A stretch of 64,000 nucleotides of DNA from Stichopus chloronotus (taxonomy: Eukaryota; Echinodermata; Holothuroidea; Aspidochirotida; Stichopodidae), in the NCBI GenBank assembly GCA_021234535.1, contig SFZH01000008.1, forward strand, positions 19,321,358 through 19,385,357. Reading direction: 5' to 3'. Shown here in pieces: positions 35,401-47,573 of this stretch. The number at the start of each line of letters is the position of its first letter. Within the stretch, counting starts at the first letter, position 1. Made by a program: the position numbers and the translations under genes. The notes below the pieces were generated by a model that did no database searches, was not told the DNA's origin, and saw nothing but the letters and a program-made list of their open reading frames with translations.

Positions 35401-38400
35401 TTAAGCAGACCTGTTGATGAAGCCATTTGGTCAAAGAGAAGTGAATACATAGAAGCAATGTTTAAAAGATAGTGGACAAGAAGTGCGATTATCTTGTAGG
35501 ACCTTCTTCATGGTCTCATTGATGACAATTGACAACAATTCAAGGATGTGATGAAGGACAAAGAAGAGCTAGTCATGTGAATAAAAGAATGGTAGAAGAG
35601 CGTAAAAATAAACTGTGTTAGGATTTGCTCTTTTTTGCTGTATTTACCCTATTGGATTCTTGCAAAGATACATATAAATGTAGGCTTTGAAGTGTGTAAG
35701 CAGTTTGCTTTATATTTCCTTGGTGGTTGTTTGAGAAAAGAAAACAGGCTGAACTAGAAGGATCTTTGACCAAAAAACATTTCCTGTTCAAGCTAGGGAG
35801 AGGCATATTAAAAACATATATAGCCATGGATATTATCTATGGGATGTCAACATAAGAAAAATTCAAAAGTTAACTTTTTTTTCCTCACTACTGGCTCACT
35901 TTGTGACAGATCAATTTTTACCACAAATCTGTTAAGGAGATATGCAAGTTATACCCAAAGTGGAGAAGGAAAGTGCAAAAAGTTATGTAAGGTGTGTGCT
36001 ACATCTACCTCAGTCCTTTCAACTGTGGTTGAGTAGTAAGACAGCCCTCAGTGCAAATGAAGTTACATGCTGTTAGTCATCAGGACTATTCAAACAGCAA
36101 TGGCAACAGCAACTGGGTTATATATATTCACTTTTTCTTTCTTTTTTTTTTGGTCACCAATGTTGCCATACAGTATTTGAACAGGTGACATTGCAAATTG
36201 AAGTTCTTTACACCTCAGAAGTTAACAATCACATGCAGAAATATTTAGGTCACACAGCCACTTGATTTTCAGGTTTATTGTATATGTAGTGTCAATGTTA
36301 AAGTGCTTCCTTTGTGTGTGGCCTCTTTCTGCAAGTTTTTTGTAAGGGTTGTTCAGTGCTATTGAACATTCTGTAGATTTTAGATCTGCAGATTCATGAT
36401 GTATTATCGTTTTTCTTTGGGAGTCAAACGAAATATCATGTATGCCTCTATGTCCACCCCTTCACCTCTCCGTGACACTGAGAACTACTATGCAGTTCGT
36501 TAGGTAACATTTCTCATGGAAAACATGGCAGAGAGCAAGGAAGTCTCTCACACTGTTTACAGAATAATGATACCGCCTTCTTGGGCAGCCTCGTATTGCG
36601 CATGGTGTTTCTAAATTCTTGATCTTGTGCAACAACTTCAAAATATATGTTTTGCTGGGCTGTATAAATATTTTCCCTGTTATTCAGTCTGGTAACAAGA
36701 ATAGCCAAAATAACATTTTTGCTTTTTTTTTTTAGTTTTTGCCTACCAAATTATTCCCATTTTGCTTCTTAGCTTTCTTGGGCAGAGGCTAGTGACAGGT
36801 ACTGCCTTGCAATCTGTCAATCACTGGACCAAGATCTTCTATTAGCATTCAGAGTAAAAACTTTATATGGTGTCATCGCTGTCGTAAAGCATTGCTAAAG
36901 TAGAGTTGAAGGAAAGTCAAGGTACCCTTGGCAGCATGCCTGATATAAAACGGGTCACAAATACTTGTGGTTTGATTGCATTGCTATCATCGGAATTGTT
37001 TAAAACCTTGTGACTTCCTGAAAGGAGATGCTTCTCTTTGTTTGTGTGGTTGTATTTATGTTTTCCTCTCTGAATAATCATGTGATTGAGTGGAACGGCA
37101 GCTGCTCTCTGGTCCTGAAACCAATGAAATTGATAGATCTCTATGAATTTGGAAGGATGCCTTGAAAGTTAAATCACTTCCAATATCTGTCACTTTGTTT
37201 TTCCTTGGCAGCTATTCAGATATAAGTTTTGGTAGAGAAAAAAAGGAACATGAGGGACAATTAAGTCCCAATCAAGGACCCTGAGAAAAAGAAAAATACG
37301 TACACCTTGAAAACCCTGTTACAAAGCTCACAAACTTACTTGTTCAGTGCATTCTTAAAAGTCCAGTGACACTTCTTGCTATTTTTAAATTTTCCAGGCA
37401 ACCTATTCCATTCATTCACTACCCTCTTAGAAAAGAAGGAACAATGAATATTCATCTTACTTTGAACATTCTGGAGTTCATGACGATGTTCTCCTGTAAT
37501 TTTGCTTTTTGCTAATGTGGAAAAGTCAGGAAACGATAAATTATCCAAACTATAGATTTTAACTCTGCATAATGGATGCAACCTTGATAAGCAAAGAAAG
37601 AACAATTATAGACATATGACTGTCAATAAAGGAAAATTTACTCTGTGAATTCTGTGTCTGAGGAAGAGCCTGCATAAATCCTTTGTCTAAACCAGTTGTA
37701 AATTAGGACACTTATATCTGTCGCTAAGAGTAGCCTGAATAGGAATGGATGTCCCCCCTCTGCTTTTAAGAGAACTCTTTAAGTCTGAAGGATGTCTCTA
37801 TGTATGAGAGAGCTTCCAAGTTAATATAAAGAATATTACAGTTAGATGTCTCATAAAATTTTGGCTAATAATGTAATTAAAATTGACAGCCAATTTATTG
37901 TATAATGCCAGAAGACCTTTTACTGTAACCTGTCTGGTATGACAAAATTGGTACTGTAGGTCATGGGCAGGTTCTGTAAAGTCCAACCATTGTCACCTTA
38001 CTACCTTTAGAGGTAAAATGACGATTATCCTGGGAAAATCCAGACATCTGGTAGTAAGAGTTCTGGTTTTCAAGCATAAAGCCTACTCAGAAATTGCAAT
38101 TCAAGTTGAGAATTGGCCCAAGGATATAAGATCTAATTATTTAGATATAATTCTATAATTATTTAAATGTAATTATATAATTGTTAGATATAATTATTTT
38201 AGTAGACTTGTGTTTAATAATTATTGCAGTGTAATAATTTTCAAAATTCCTTCTTGTTATGTGTACTAGGCAAAGGAACATCAAAGTTGTAATCATTTAG
38301 CAGTGTTGTGAAGATAAAAGCTGGAATATGAGTTGTACTGACAATTGCCCAGCCATCTATCTTTTGTTGTTTATAAGTGTATCAGCAACTAGAAAGTAGG

Positions 38401-41400
38401 GGAAATGATCATATGTCACAAAATCTGAATGAGAACCATGCATTCATCTTCCAGATATATGAATATGAAAATTGCCTCAACAGTTTTGTTGCTGCTACAA
38501 AATTCAGACTCTCCAAGAAAGCAAAGCAGTCAAGCACCATTACTTGAAATCAAACAGACCACTTTCGAATGGAAATGGATATTCATTTATGTAAAAATAG
38601 GACTTAAGCAATGTTATTTTGTAGTGGATATGACATATTCATCAGAATTTGACTCCTGTTTGCAAATTTTGAACTCGTAATCCACCTTTAAGTTTTTAAT
38701 TTTTTTTTTTGTACAGAGGCAAATATATCTCATTCTGTTTGTATGATGTATACCTCACTTTATTCTCTTACTGTAATTATTGTGTGGAATTGCTTGCTGT
38801 CTCCTCTACAGATAATGGCGGAGTTGGAGCAGGTAACAATTGGCCCCTCAGAGGACACAAGAACGAACTGTGGGAAGGGGGCATGAGGGGCATAGGATTT
38901 ATATCCGGAGGTGCCCTGCCTGCGAAATTAAGGGGCACAGTGCAGAAACACATGATGCATGTCAGCGATTGGTTCCCAACTCTGGTCGAGGGTGTGGCTG
39001 GTGGCAGCATACAGGGACTTAAATTGGATGGATTCAACCAGTGGTTGACCATGCAGTATGTGATCACGAAATATTCTGTTTTTCTCCGACATGTCTATTG
39101 CTAACTACTTTGTCATTTTTGTAATTGTCCCTAATCCAGTGGAAGTTACTTAATAGAATGACAACCCTTCACTATTGGACCCAAAACTGAAGCCAGCTCA
39201 CATTTGTGTTTTGAAGAAGAATGTCACTGACTATAGTAGTAATGGATGCAACACTACATGCCACATGGTTGCTCCTAATAGGACACCTATTTATGAGATT
39301 TATGAGCTTCAATGAATTGCTTTGAGATCTGCTACTACGGCTAGCAGTATGCTGTCAGATATGAAAGTAAATGCTGTCTTTGATACTTGCCTGCTGCAAA
39401 TTTGATCAATCACGTCGTCAACAGGGTTTTAATGTTTTAATATAAATCAATGCTTCATTTCATTATTCGCCAATGCTATTGTATGTTTTACCTTCAGAGG
39501 GAAGCAAGCCAACCCCAGAACAGAGATTCTCCACAACATCGATCCGCTGATATCTTCAGAGATGCCACATCTTCTGGATGAGGAGACAAATTACCCGTTG
39601 CAGGATACATTCGCCGACAGGACGGTGATGCCAGCGGAGTATAACACGAGCATGAGAGCTGCACTCAGAGTAGGAGATTGGAAGATATTAACAGGATTCC
39701 CCGGTGAGAATGAAAAACTACCCAGAGCATTCAAAAAAGAGAAGGGAGTTACTCTTCAGATAAGCAATCTAAAACATAAGTGATATTATTGCCACTGTCA
39801 TGAATTAACAACTGTGGGGGGAGGGAGAAATATTATAGACATCAAATGACAAGAATAGAATTAAAGGAGACAAAACCAAAAGTATTACAAACTAACTGTA
39901 ACTCACTTCTTCTTCCCTTATCTTCCTGTGTACCCCATCCTCTCTCTGTGTAATTTCCTACCCCCCCAAAAAAAGAAGCTCAACCAAGAAAAGGAGAAAA
40001 ATGTAAAAAGAATTAATACCATGTGTACAGGAAGGGCTAAAAGAAGGCTAATACATTTTCCATATTTTTTATTCTTTTGAGAAATTCATCACAATCAGCA
40101 ATATCCTCTTTTATGTCATTATGAGCGTTATAATCATCATAATAATCAGAATCACCACCGACAATGAGAAGCAATGTTACAATCAGAATCATTGCAATAA
40201 TCAAGGTCTTAGTAATAAGGGTTGTCACTAATCATCAAACATCAGCATTATAATCAGGACAATCATAACAATCATGATCATCTTTGTAATCAAGATCATC
40301 AATGTACTGATCATTGATTATCATCGGTAAAATCATGGTCGTCATCATAATCAGGATCATGGTAATAATAAGAATTATCGTTAAAATCAGGATCATGATT
40401 TTAGTCAGGATCACCAGATTAATTATGATCATCTTAATATTCAGGATCAATTATAGACAGGATCATTGTTGCCATCAGGTTCGTCATTTTTATCAGGATC
40501 TTTGTCTTTAATCAGGATCACAATAGTCACGATTGTTGCTGTAATTAGGGCAGTGCTGCAATCAGGATCATTGATATCATAATTATCATTGTCATTATTA
40601 AGGATCAGGCTATTTGCATTGTTTATATTATGCAACCATATCTCCACATAGATTTGTAATGATTAAATCATTTTCAGAGAAATGTGTAGAACTTTAATTC
40701 AGTCAAACAAGAAGACAAAGAATTTTCATTCAAAATAAAGAACTTTCTGAGACTAAAAATTAACATTATTTAGCTGATAATTTGTAATGATGTAATGTTT
40801 ATTATTTTAAAATTATTCGTTATTAATTTCTATACATTTCATTCTATTTGTCACTCCTTTTTTACTGATTAGGATCTTGTGATTGATCCTAGAGAAAAAT
40901 TAATTTACCTAGATATTTTCTCTTTTGTCACAATTTTGAACAAAAGTGATTTGTTTCCTTGTTGCATGCAGGAAAAGGCCTGTACACAGCTCCACCAGAA
41001 TCGTCTCTAAGACCAGTCATTCCTCTTAACAAACCGGGCCAGAAAGTCTGGCTCTTTAACATTACTGCCGACCCCTACGAATACAGGGACCTCTCAGACG
41101 AGAGGCCAGATGTAAGTGATCAAACTGAAAGGTCAAAGGTCAGGACTGTGTGTGGTAGTTACTGTTTGTTAGTATCAACTTGAATTGGTTGTGGCTCCTA
41201 GTTATACTAAGAGCATCATGTTAGGTTATTTTGCCATGGAACCTTTGTGAAGTCCAATGAAATTTGCAAAATTTGTCAGTGAAATTCAAATGCCATCAAG
41301 TATTTCATAACCACTACAAAATACAGTACCATTGATTGCTCCCTATACTGACATACATGAATATTCATACCCATTCCAATTGGTCTGTTTGATCAAAGTA

Positions 41401-44400
41401 ACGGTGATTAACTGCTCTACGCTTTCATGGAGAGTCTGAATTTTGTAGGATCAACAAAAATGTTGAAACAATTTTCACATTCAGATATCCAGAAGATGAG
41501 TGGATAGTTCCCTTTCTGGTTTTGTGATGTGTTTCTTTCCTCTACTTTCTCTTCCCTGAAACACTGATGACGAACAAAGGTAGACGACCAGACGATTACC
41601 AGTACAACACATGTTCCAGCTTAGCATCCCTTAGTAATATCACCTTTAAATGGATACCTTGCTGACAGCTAACTGGTTGTTGTATTTTTCTCTGTAGGCA
41701 CTTTAGTACCCCAATCCAACATCTTGTTCATAGCTCAAGATGTTGCTGTTTGGAGAAAGACTCCTTTGGTCAAGAAAGATTTCAAGTTATTTCCACGTTA
41801 AAACATGCCATACATCACTGGCAAATTACGGCAAATAAGTCTTTATTTATTCTTTGAAATTGAAGCAATTATTGAACTTTTAATTTGACTTCAATAAAAC
41901 ATTTAGATTGGGTGTATTGTACATTTATCTTGAAATATTGTGGAAATTTTGGTCATGTCTCTTATGAAACTTTTGTAATGTTTTAATGGTTTTTTCCCCT
42001 GACAGTCAAGATTACAAAGAATAACAAAGGATTTTCAAATACTGTTGTCATGTGTATGTGACATGACATATTTCTCAGATTGCAATGTATCACTTTGAAA
42101 CGTATTTCTTGAACTACTCCATTACTTCCGAACATGCAATTGAGGTACAGTTTTCACTGATAAAAAAAAGAAAATGTCCCTAATTGTATGATATTTTCTT
42201 CTTTACTTGCCAATCATATTACGAATGCTGCAACAGGAAGAGACTTCACCTGTAAAGATAACCTTGAATTAGGACATTTCATGTTTAGTACTGTAGCTGG
42301 CAAGGGAAAAAATAGCTGGGTTTGCATTTCAAATTGTGAACCAGTTAAAAGCCCAGTTTCGATTCAGTTTTACAGTATTTTTGCAAATCGATATTTTCTG
42401 ATCACTAATACAAGGGGCAATGTGAAACTTTATAAAAAATTGTCCTCTGTGTTTTGTGATTTTTATTGATTCCTTGCCGAAGGCAGAGGAATCTATGCGA
42501 TGGTGATGTCGTGTGTGTGTGTGTGTGTATGTGTGTATGTGCGTGTGTGACGCCTGCTTGTAAACACAATATCTCAAGAAGCGTAACTCTGAGTGATCTC
42601 ATACTTGGCATGTAGATTGCCCATATTAAGCAGATGATCCCTATTGTTTTTGGTGGAGGTCAAAGGTCATTTGGGGTCACTAGAGGTCAAAAGGTAAATA
42701 CCTTGAAAATTGCTTGTAAACACGATATCTCCAGAAGCGTAACTCTAAGTGATCTCATACTTGGCATGAATGTTGCCCTTATTGAGTAGATGATCCCTAT
42801 TGTTTTTGGTGGAGGTCAAAGGTCATTTGGGGTCAACAGGGGTCAAATTGTGAAAACCTTGTAAACACGATATCTCAAGAAAGGAAGCTTGTAGAAATCT
42901 CATGTTTAGTATGTAGTTGCACCATGTTGAGTAAAGGATCCCTATTGTTTTCAGTGGAGGTCAAAGGTTATTTGGGGTCAACAGGGGTCAAATTGTGAAA
43001 ACCATGTAAACACGATATCTCAAGAAGGGAAGCTTGAGCAGATGTCATATGAAGTGGGTAGGTGTATCGTATTGAGTACAAGGGTCACCAGAGGTCAAAA
43101 GGTAAATACCTTGAAAATTGCTTGTAAACACGATATCTCCAGAACGGTAAATGTGAGAGATCTCATAGTTAGCGTGTGGATTGCCCATATCGAGTAGATG
43201 ATCCTTATTTTTTTTTGGCAGAGGTGAAAGGTCATTTGGGGTCATGGGAGGTCAAAATGTGAAAAACTTGAATCTACAATATTTAAAGAACTTCTAGTGA
43301 ATTTTATACTTGTAATGTAGAATCCTCTTGTTGATTTGAGAACTTCTTTTAGGACATACCAACATAGTCTCTTCGATAGCCATAAAGAAAAGATGAAGAC
43401 AACATTAAATTTGGTATCAAAGATTATTATATGGCAAACCTTATGCTACTGTCCTCATAAGGACATGTGAGCATGCATGAATTGTAAATTGGAATTGATT
43501 AAATATACCACGGGTTTTTAACTTTATAAAAAGAACTAAGTTACTGATCATTTGGATCAAATACCTTTGAGCGTGCATGAACTGTGATTGCTTAATTGAA
43601 TGAAGCAAATTGTAAACTGACCCCCCTCTGTTCAAATTGGTCACTGTTATCTGACATAATTTATCACAGTTGACTGCCAGTAGAAACCACAATGTCCAGA
43701 ATAAATCATACAGTCTGTTGAGCCAGGTGCTCAATGGACTTAACCATTTACTGTATAAACAGTGTCTCTGTTTAGCCCTTAAAGGGAAATAGGGCGTTTG
43801 TTTTACAGAAAACAACCATATTTTTAAAACCATTATTTGTGGACATAGAATGATAGATTATTCAAAATAACGAATTACAGTAGCCTTATTTTCAAGGAAT
43901 AAGATTCTCACAGATCAGAAATTCAGCTATTTGTTGCTCAACAATAATTTGTTCACCCAAACTTTTTAAAATTCAAATGATGCATCCGTTACTCATCACA
44001 TGCATAATGTTTTGAGGAGATGAAGCTTTGACAGGTATTTATTCATGAGACTGAATGGTTTAACAATGGTTAAGGCGAATTTCTTTGTATGCCTTGTTGG
44101 TGTATTCTAAACGCCCTATTTCACTTTACAGTAGTTCAGGTAAGCTTTAAACAAATGACTACTGTGTATCAAACCAGGGAAACTTGTACTGTGTGTTGTG
44201 TCTTTAAGAAGACTAAAGGCAAAATTGCAAGTCATGCTAGATTCTTGTTTAATAGGAATATCAGTTTTTGCTAATTTTCAAGGACCTCATAGCCATTGGG
44301 AAGGGCATCATGCCAAAAAATCAAATATGAAAGAGCTGCCACCAATAGCTGTAACTCGACAAAATAAAGTGCTATAATTTTGATTAAATAAACATGTTTA

Positions 44401-45387
44401 CCTTTTTATCAAGTTATTAGACACGACAAAATATAATTTGTTCCCCTGCAGCATCATATCCGTTTGGGAGTTTTCTCATGTTTGTGTAGGTCAAAGGTTA
44501 TTTGGGGTGACAAAAGGTCAAAACCTTGTCTGCATGATATTTTAAGGGTGATAAATAAGAGGGATCTTATACTTAGTTTGTGAATTGTTCATGTTTAGCA
44601 TGTTGATGGCCATATAGGGTAGGTGATCCCTATTGTTTTAAGTGGAGGTGAAAGGTCATTTTGGGTCATGAGATTTCAAAAGATTTTGACCTTACTAAGA
44701 TGGTATCTCAAGTAGGATAACTGTGTGGGATCTCATGCTTGTCATGTGGGCGATTCATGTTTGTTACAATATATATCATGAGGCAAGGAATCACTAAGCC
44801 TTTTGGCTTTCTAGTTTCAAATAAAGGATTGTTGGAACAGCACATATTTGATTTAGTTAAATTTCTAATTATTCACTCTGCAGTCAGTGCAGTAATTATT
44901 TAACATCTAGTTATTAATTAGAATCAGTTGACTTTAAACCTACTCAAAAATCAATTAGCAAAAACTGCTCATCAGTTTGTTCACACCATTTCGTCCCTGT
45001 TACTAATTCCAAAAACAATAAGTGCACTTCAACTGATATTTGAGGTTAGTACCCTTCAATTACTAATATAAATGCAATAAATTCACTTCAATTATTTCTG
45101 CTTGTATTATCAGAGCAATTCCAACGATTTAATTTGAAAAACAATTTTACTATCAACAGCTGATATGAGAAGGAATCATTGCACTTCTAAGAAACTCCCA
45201 ATTGATTTTTTTGCTTTTGTACATTCTTTGATTTGTATTAATTCTTCCCTTTTTTCAGGTTGTGAAGTCTATGATCAGCAAACTGAAGGCTTACTACAAT
45301 ACATCTGTACCTGTTAGATACCCCAGCCCTTCATACAACAGTAATCCTGCTCTTCATCTTGGCATCTGGGGGCCGTGGGAGGACTGA
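31110..45387 (+). CDS. ARSB: Arylsulfatase B-like secreted/lysosomal sulfatase, complete CDS, eight exons
   Basis: Coding starts at ATG 31118, eight bases after a splice acceptor; stop TGA at 45385-45387. Eight exons (31110-31369, 31814-32000, 32597-32793, 33293-33500, 38812-39055, 39498-39703, 40972-41111, 45259-45387) join in frame into 520 codons (human ARSB: 533). Seen: signal peptide (~1-22, [12 protein letters not shown]); metal-binding VADDYGYHD (D33, D34); [13 protein letters not shown] with C71, the residue converted to formylglycine; GKWHLG (K125, H127); H224 in [15 protein letters not shown] (D282, N283); WKILTG (K425); and the GIWGPWED end. No key residue is missing. Known role: ARSB hydrolyses the 4-sulfate of N-acetylgalactosamine in dermatan/chondroitin sulfate. 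ARSI and ARSJ are close relatives, so the exact subgroup is uncertain. At least one upstream non-coding exon must exist. Confidence 0.94.
31814..32000 (+). CDS. ARSB: Arylsulfatase exon with GKWHLG
   Basis: The acceptor cctactccag ends at 31813 and the donor gtaggt starts at 32001. It encodes [10 protein letters not shown] through [15 protein letters not shown] and NRGFDSAFG, the second sulfatase signature. Phase 1. Confidence 0.94.
32369..32450. repeat. (TA)n microsatellite
   Basis: About 41 uninterrupted TA units in arylsulfatase intron 2, 146 bases before exon 3. It can extrude as a cruciform and is likely length-polymorphic. Confidence 0.97.
32597..32793 (+). CDS. ARSB: Arylsulfatase exon 3
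   Basis: The acceptor tttatctccag and donor gtatga flank it. It encodes [13 protein letters not shown], a variable loop region, and [15 protein letters not shown]. It corresponds to the GYLTGSEDYYSH..YSTNIFTKRAI region of ARSB. Phase 0. Confidence 0.9.
33293..33500 (+). CDS. ARSB: Arylsulfatase exon 4
   Basis: The acceptor ttgttccctag and donor gtgaga flank it. It encodes [18 protein letters not shown] with the active-site histidine, then [12 protein letters not shown] and LLVFST. Phase 1, leaving the G of the DNGG aspartate codon. Confidence 0.94.
37336..37605 (-). mobile_element. LINE 3' fragment (CR1-like RT C-terminus), minus strand
   Basis: The minus frame reads [20 protein letters not shown], then [20 protein letters not shown] and [15 protein letters not shown], ending in a [12 protein letters not shown]. 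The FFSxRVVxxWNxLP motif followed by SFKxxLxK is characteristic of CR1-type reverse-transcriptase ends. It lies in arylsulfatase intron 4, antisense to the gene. Confidence 0.65.
38315..38691. mobile_element. TTAA-type MITE, family B, copy 2 (diverged)
   Basis: It starts AAAAGCTGGAATATGAGTTG and ends ACTCGTAATCCACCTTTAA. It shares interior blocks with copy 1 (ATCACATGTCACCAA-like, TTACTTGAAATCAAA, GGATATTCAT, ATGGGACTTAA-like) and is about 120 bp longer. It ends 120 bases before arylsulfatase exon 5. Confidence 0.68.
38812..39055 (+). CDS. ARSB: Arylsulfatase exon 5 with DNGG
   Basis: The acceptor ctcctctacag ends at 38811. The donor is CA|gtatgt at 39056, chosen because it alone preserves the frame into the next exon. 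It encodes [28 protein letters not shown] and [12 protein letters not shown]. Phase 2. Confidence 0.93.
39498..39703 (+). CDS. ARSB: Arylsulfatase exon 6
   Basis: The acceptor accttcag and donor gtgaga flank it. It encodes [16 protein letters not shown] and [17 protein letters not shown], with the active-site lysine in WKILTG. Phase 1. Confidence 0.93.
40120..40620. repeat. Degenerate AATCAGGATCAT repeat
   Basis: AATCAGGATCAT and close variants recur every ~25-35 bases, separated by AT-rich spacers, in arylsulfatase intron 6. At least a dozen units are visible. The core GATCATGATC-like words are partly palindromic. Confidence 0.75.
40972..41111 (+). CDS. ARSB: Arylsulfatase exon 7
   Basis: The acceptor gttgcatgcag and donor gtaagt flank it. 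It encodes [11 protein letters not shown] and [18 protein letters not shown], the WLFDIxxDPxExxDLS block of the family. Phase 0. Confidence 0.93.
42511..42548. repeat. (GT)n microsatellite
   Basis: Interrupted GT/TATGTG run at the left end of the composite repeat in intron 7. Confidence 0.9.
42555..43272. repeat. Five tandem ~150 bp units with DR1-type AGGTCAAAGGTCA motifs
   Basis: Units start near 42555, 42712, 42859, 43004 and 43120 with (T)TGTAAACACGATATCTC, and most contain TGATCCCTATTGTTTTTGG, then GGAGGTCAAAGGTCATTTGG. Perfect AGGTCAAAGGTCA occurs at 42657-42669 and 42813-42825. One-base variants are at 42958-42970 and 43222-43234, and diverged copies at 44488 and 44646. Unit 4 is shortened and has lost its copy. 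Confidence 0.88.
43779..44129. mobile_element. TTAA-type MITE, family A, copy 3 (nested)
   Basis: The 351 bp copy starts TTAAAGGGAAATAGGGCG and ends CGCCCTATTTCACTTTA; the termini pair over about 19 bases with one mismatch. It is the same length as copy 2. It lies between the tandem array 42555-43272 and the array's distal part at 44450-44820, so it inserted into that older repeat. Confidence 0.85.
45259..45387 (+). CDS. ARSB: Arylsulfatase exon 8, C-terminus
   Basis: The acceptor ttttttcag ends at 45258. It encodes [20 protein letters not shown] and ends LGIWGPWED before TGA. Human ARSB likewise ends in VWGPW plus a few residues. Confidence 0.93.
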   Translation, partial: VVKSMISKLKAYYNTSVPVRYPSPSYNSNPALHLGIWGPWED

Positions 45388-47534
45388 GCCGTCCCATTTT
45401 GTGCAGTTTCTCCAAACTCTTCATCTGTAATATGACAGGTTTGCCTCAGGTAGACTGATTTCATCACTGGATGAGGTGAACTTTATTCTGTAGCAGTCAA
45501 ATGATATTAGTGATTGATTGACCAGTCTTTTAAACTGCCTTTAGGATAAAGGACAGATTTTTACCATGAATGGGGGGAGGGGGGGGGGGAGAAGGGTAAT
45601 GTCATCTATTGAACTATTAGTAATCTTTGGAAGAAAGGAAACTATTTCATCCAGGTGCTAATCATTTAACAGTCTTCGTCTAAAGATGCTGTGCAAGTAA
45701 AATAACTCAACAGTGCTTTCTTAAACCTCAACTGATCTATGTTTTTTGTGTTATTAAGAAATCTAGTCTATGTAATGAAGCAGGGTTGGCTTACAATCAG
45801 GAGTACTTTGAAAAGCAATCCCTCTTTGCGTTCCTTTTTTACATTTTCATTTCAAGAAGATACCATTAATCTGGATACTTGCATACCTGTCAAGGTCTGC
45901 ATTTCTGCTTCTTCGTTCCAGTTCAATTGATTCTTCCAAAGTGATGTCGACATGGACGTTAAAAAGGTCACTACGCACAACGTAATGTAACGGTGCGTCG
46001 ATTCATGAAATTACAAAGCAAACAGTGCAAGGGACCATTTACTTCTTGACTTTCCCTGAGTCACATGTGAGGAAAATGTGCAAATTAAGATGCAACTGCA
46101 GCCCATGTAGAACTCCTAGTTGCCACTTTTCTTTTCTGTATCACATTTTATACCAGTCATGGTGATGATGGTGTTGTGTATTTTTTTGCATACACATGAA
46201 TGTCGACCACCAGTGGTCAGTAATGGTTGTGGATTACGCAAAATTGTCTCTTTTCTGCTTTTCCATTGAGCATTCCCTTCCTCCCCTTTGCTCCTCTTCT
46301 CCACCTTTACTACTTTTAATGCCTCCAATATTCATTTTACTGTAGTCAGTAGATTCCCTGAAATGCTTCAACTGTAAATGACTTTCATCTCCTCTCAAAG
46401 GTTTTTTTTTTTTCTTGTCAGTTCATGAAGAATAATCTGTAGTTAAGTACCTTTATGTTGCTTCTTCAACATAAACTTCACCTTCACTCCAAGGCATAGA
46501 TGCAGATTGGTATTTTATCCCCATCAAACTATCATTGCTCTGGCCATCACAATGGAGAGATTTAACTTTTTATACTCTGTAGAAGTTTTTCATGTTTATT
46601 TCAAACATTTTTTTGTACTCCAGTGTATAGCCTATAAAGATATCTTTATCTTTCTTTCTTTTTTTCCCACCCAACTGTCTCAACTTTTGTGAATTTATAT
46701 TTAGCAGATTAATTTGTTTGTGATTGGGAGACATGGGTCCATGCATAAAGGATATAGAAGAAACATTTGAAGTAAAGTCTTGTTGTGAAGGTAAACTAGG
46801 AATTGGTGAAATAATATCCATAATTTGACTACTCTCATGGAAGTAAGCTAGTGAGTGAGGTCCATTTAGAGTGTGTCACTAAATACTTTGCCAGGTAATG
46901 GATTTGATGTAAACCTTTCCAGTCTTTCAGAAACACTGTCGTAATTGTGGCCAAATTTCCTGTCTTACGCTCGTAAACCAAGTTTTTTTTTTCTTTTTTC
47001 CAACTCTAGTTCTCTTTCACTTATTGCAGGGGTTCCTAACCTTTTTTTTTTATCTAAACACACCTTTTCACAGAATGGCATTGGAAACTGTCCCAACAAC
47101 AAAGCCATATCAATAATATACCAACCAAATAGGTATTGTCTAATTGTCCTGACAATTACTGCACTGAGCTTTGTTGTTTTATTTTGATTCACATCAACCG
47201 ATCTATTATAGAAATGTATTAGTGAATGAAGTAAGTTGAACTTATTGGACAATGGGATGTAGTACGAGATTTTACAGTTAGAATGCAATAAGGCCCTGAA
47301 TTATTACAGTATTACTATTATCATTATTAGCACAAAATTGGACAGTTTTTGTCCAATTTGATAAAGAATCTTTGACGCAACAGAGTTAATGACATCAATG
47401 ATAATGTGTCATAAAAAATATTTTTCTAATTTTTTCTGATATAAAATTTTCGTTTTTCTAGGTGAAGTTTGACAATATATTTGACGATGATTCAAGATTA
47501 AAGCCTTACTGACTGTTTCTTATTTTTTTTTTTT

Positions 47535-47535
<1 letters not shown>

Positions 47536-47565
<30 letters not shown>

Positions 47566-47573
47566 GATGATTT
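47536..47573. repeat. (GAT)n microsatellite
   Basis: About 13 GATs with one GGT interruption, preceded by a T run. Confidence 0.92.

Larger units (their letters stand above)
33501..38811. other. Arylsulfatase intron 4 (5.3 kb)
   Basis: It holds the antisense LINE fragment (37336-37605) and MITE family B copy 2 (38315-38691). A stretch near 35868-36010 weakly resembles an arm of foldback family D. A TGACGTCA lies at 34132-34139. Confidence 0.6.
42466..44820. repeat. Composite repeat element in arylsulfatase intron 7
   Basis: Bounded by GATTCCTTGCCGAAGGC (42468) and GGCAAGGAATCACTAAGCC (about 44784-44802), which are inverted copies of each other. Inside are a GT microsatellite (42511-42548), a five-unit array of ~150 bp repeats (42555-43272), a nested family A MITE, and two further diverged units (44450-44800). 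It looks like one mobile or satellite-like family carrying its own tandem core. Confidence 0.7.

Noticed and set aside
35839..36036. Resemblance to an arm of foldback family D
   Set aside because: Only short blocks match and no partner arm was found nearby, so it is not listed as an element.
42329..42611. ORFs with His-Thr repeats
   Set aside because: Created by the GT microsatellite in arylsulfatase intron 7.
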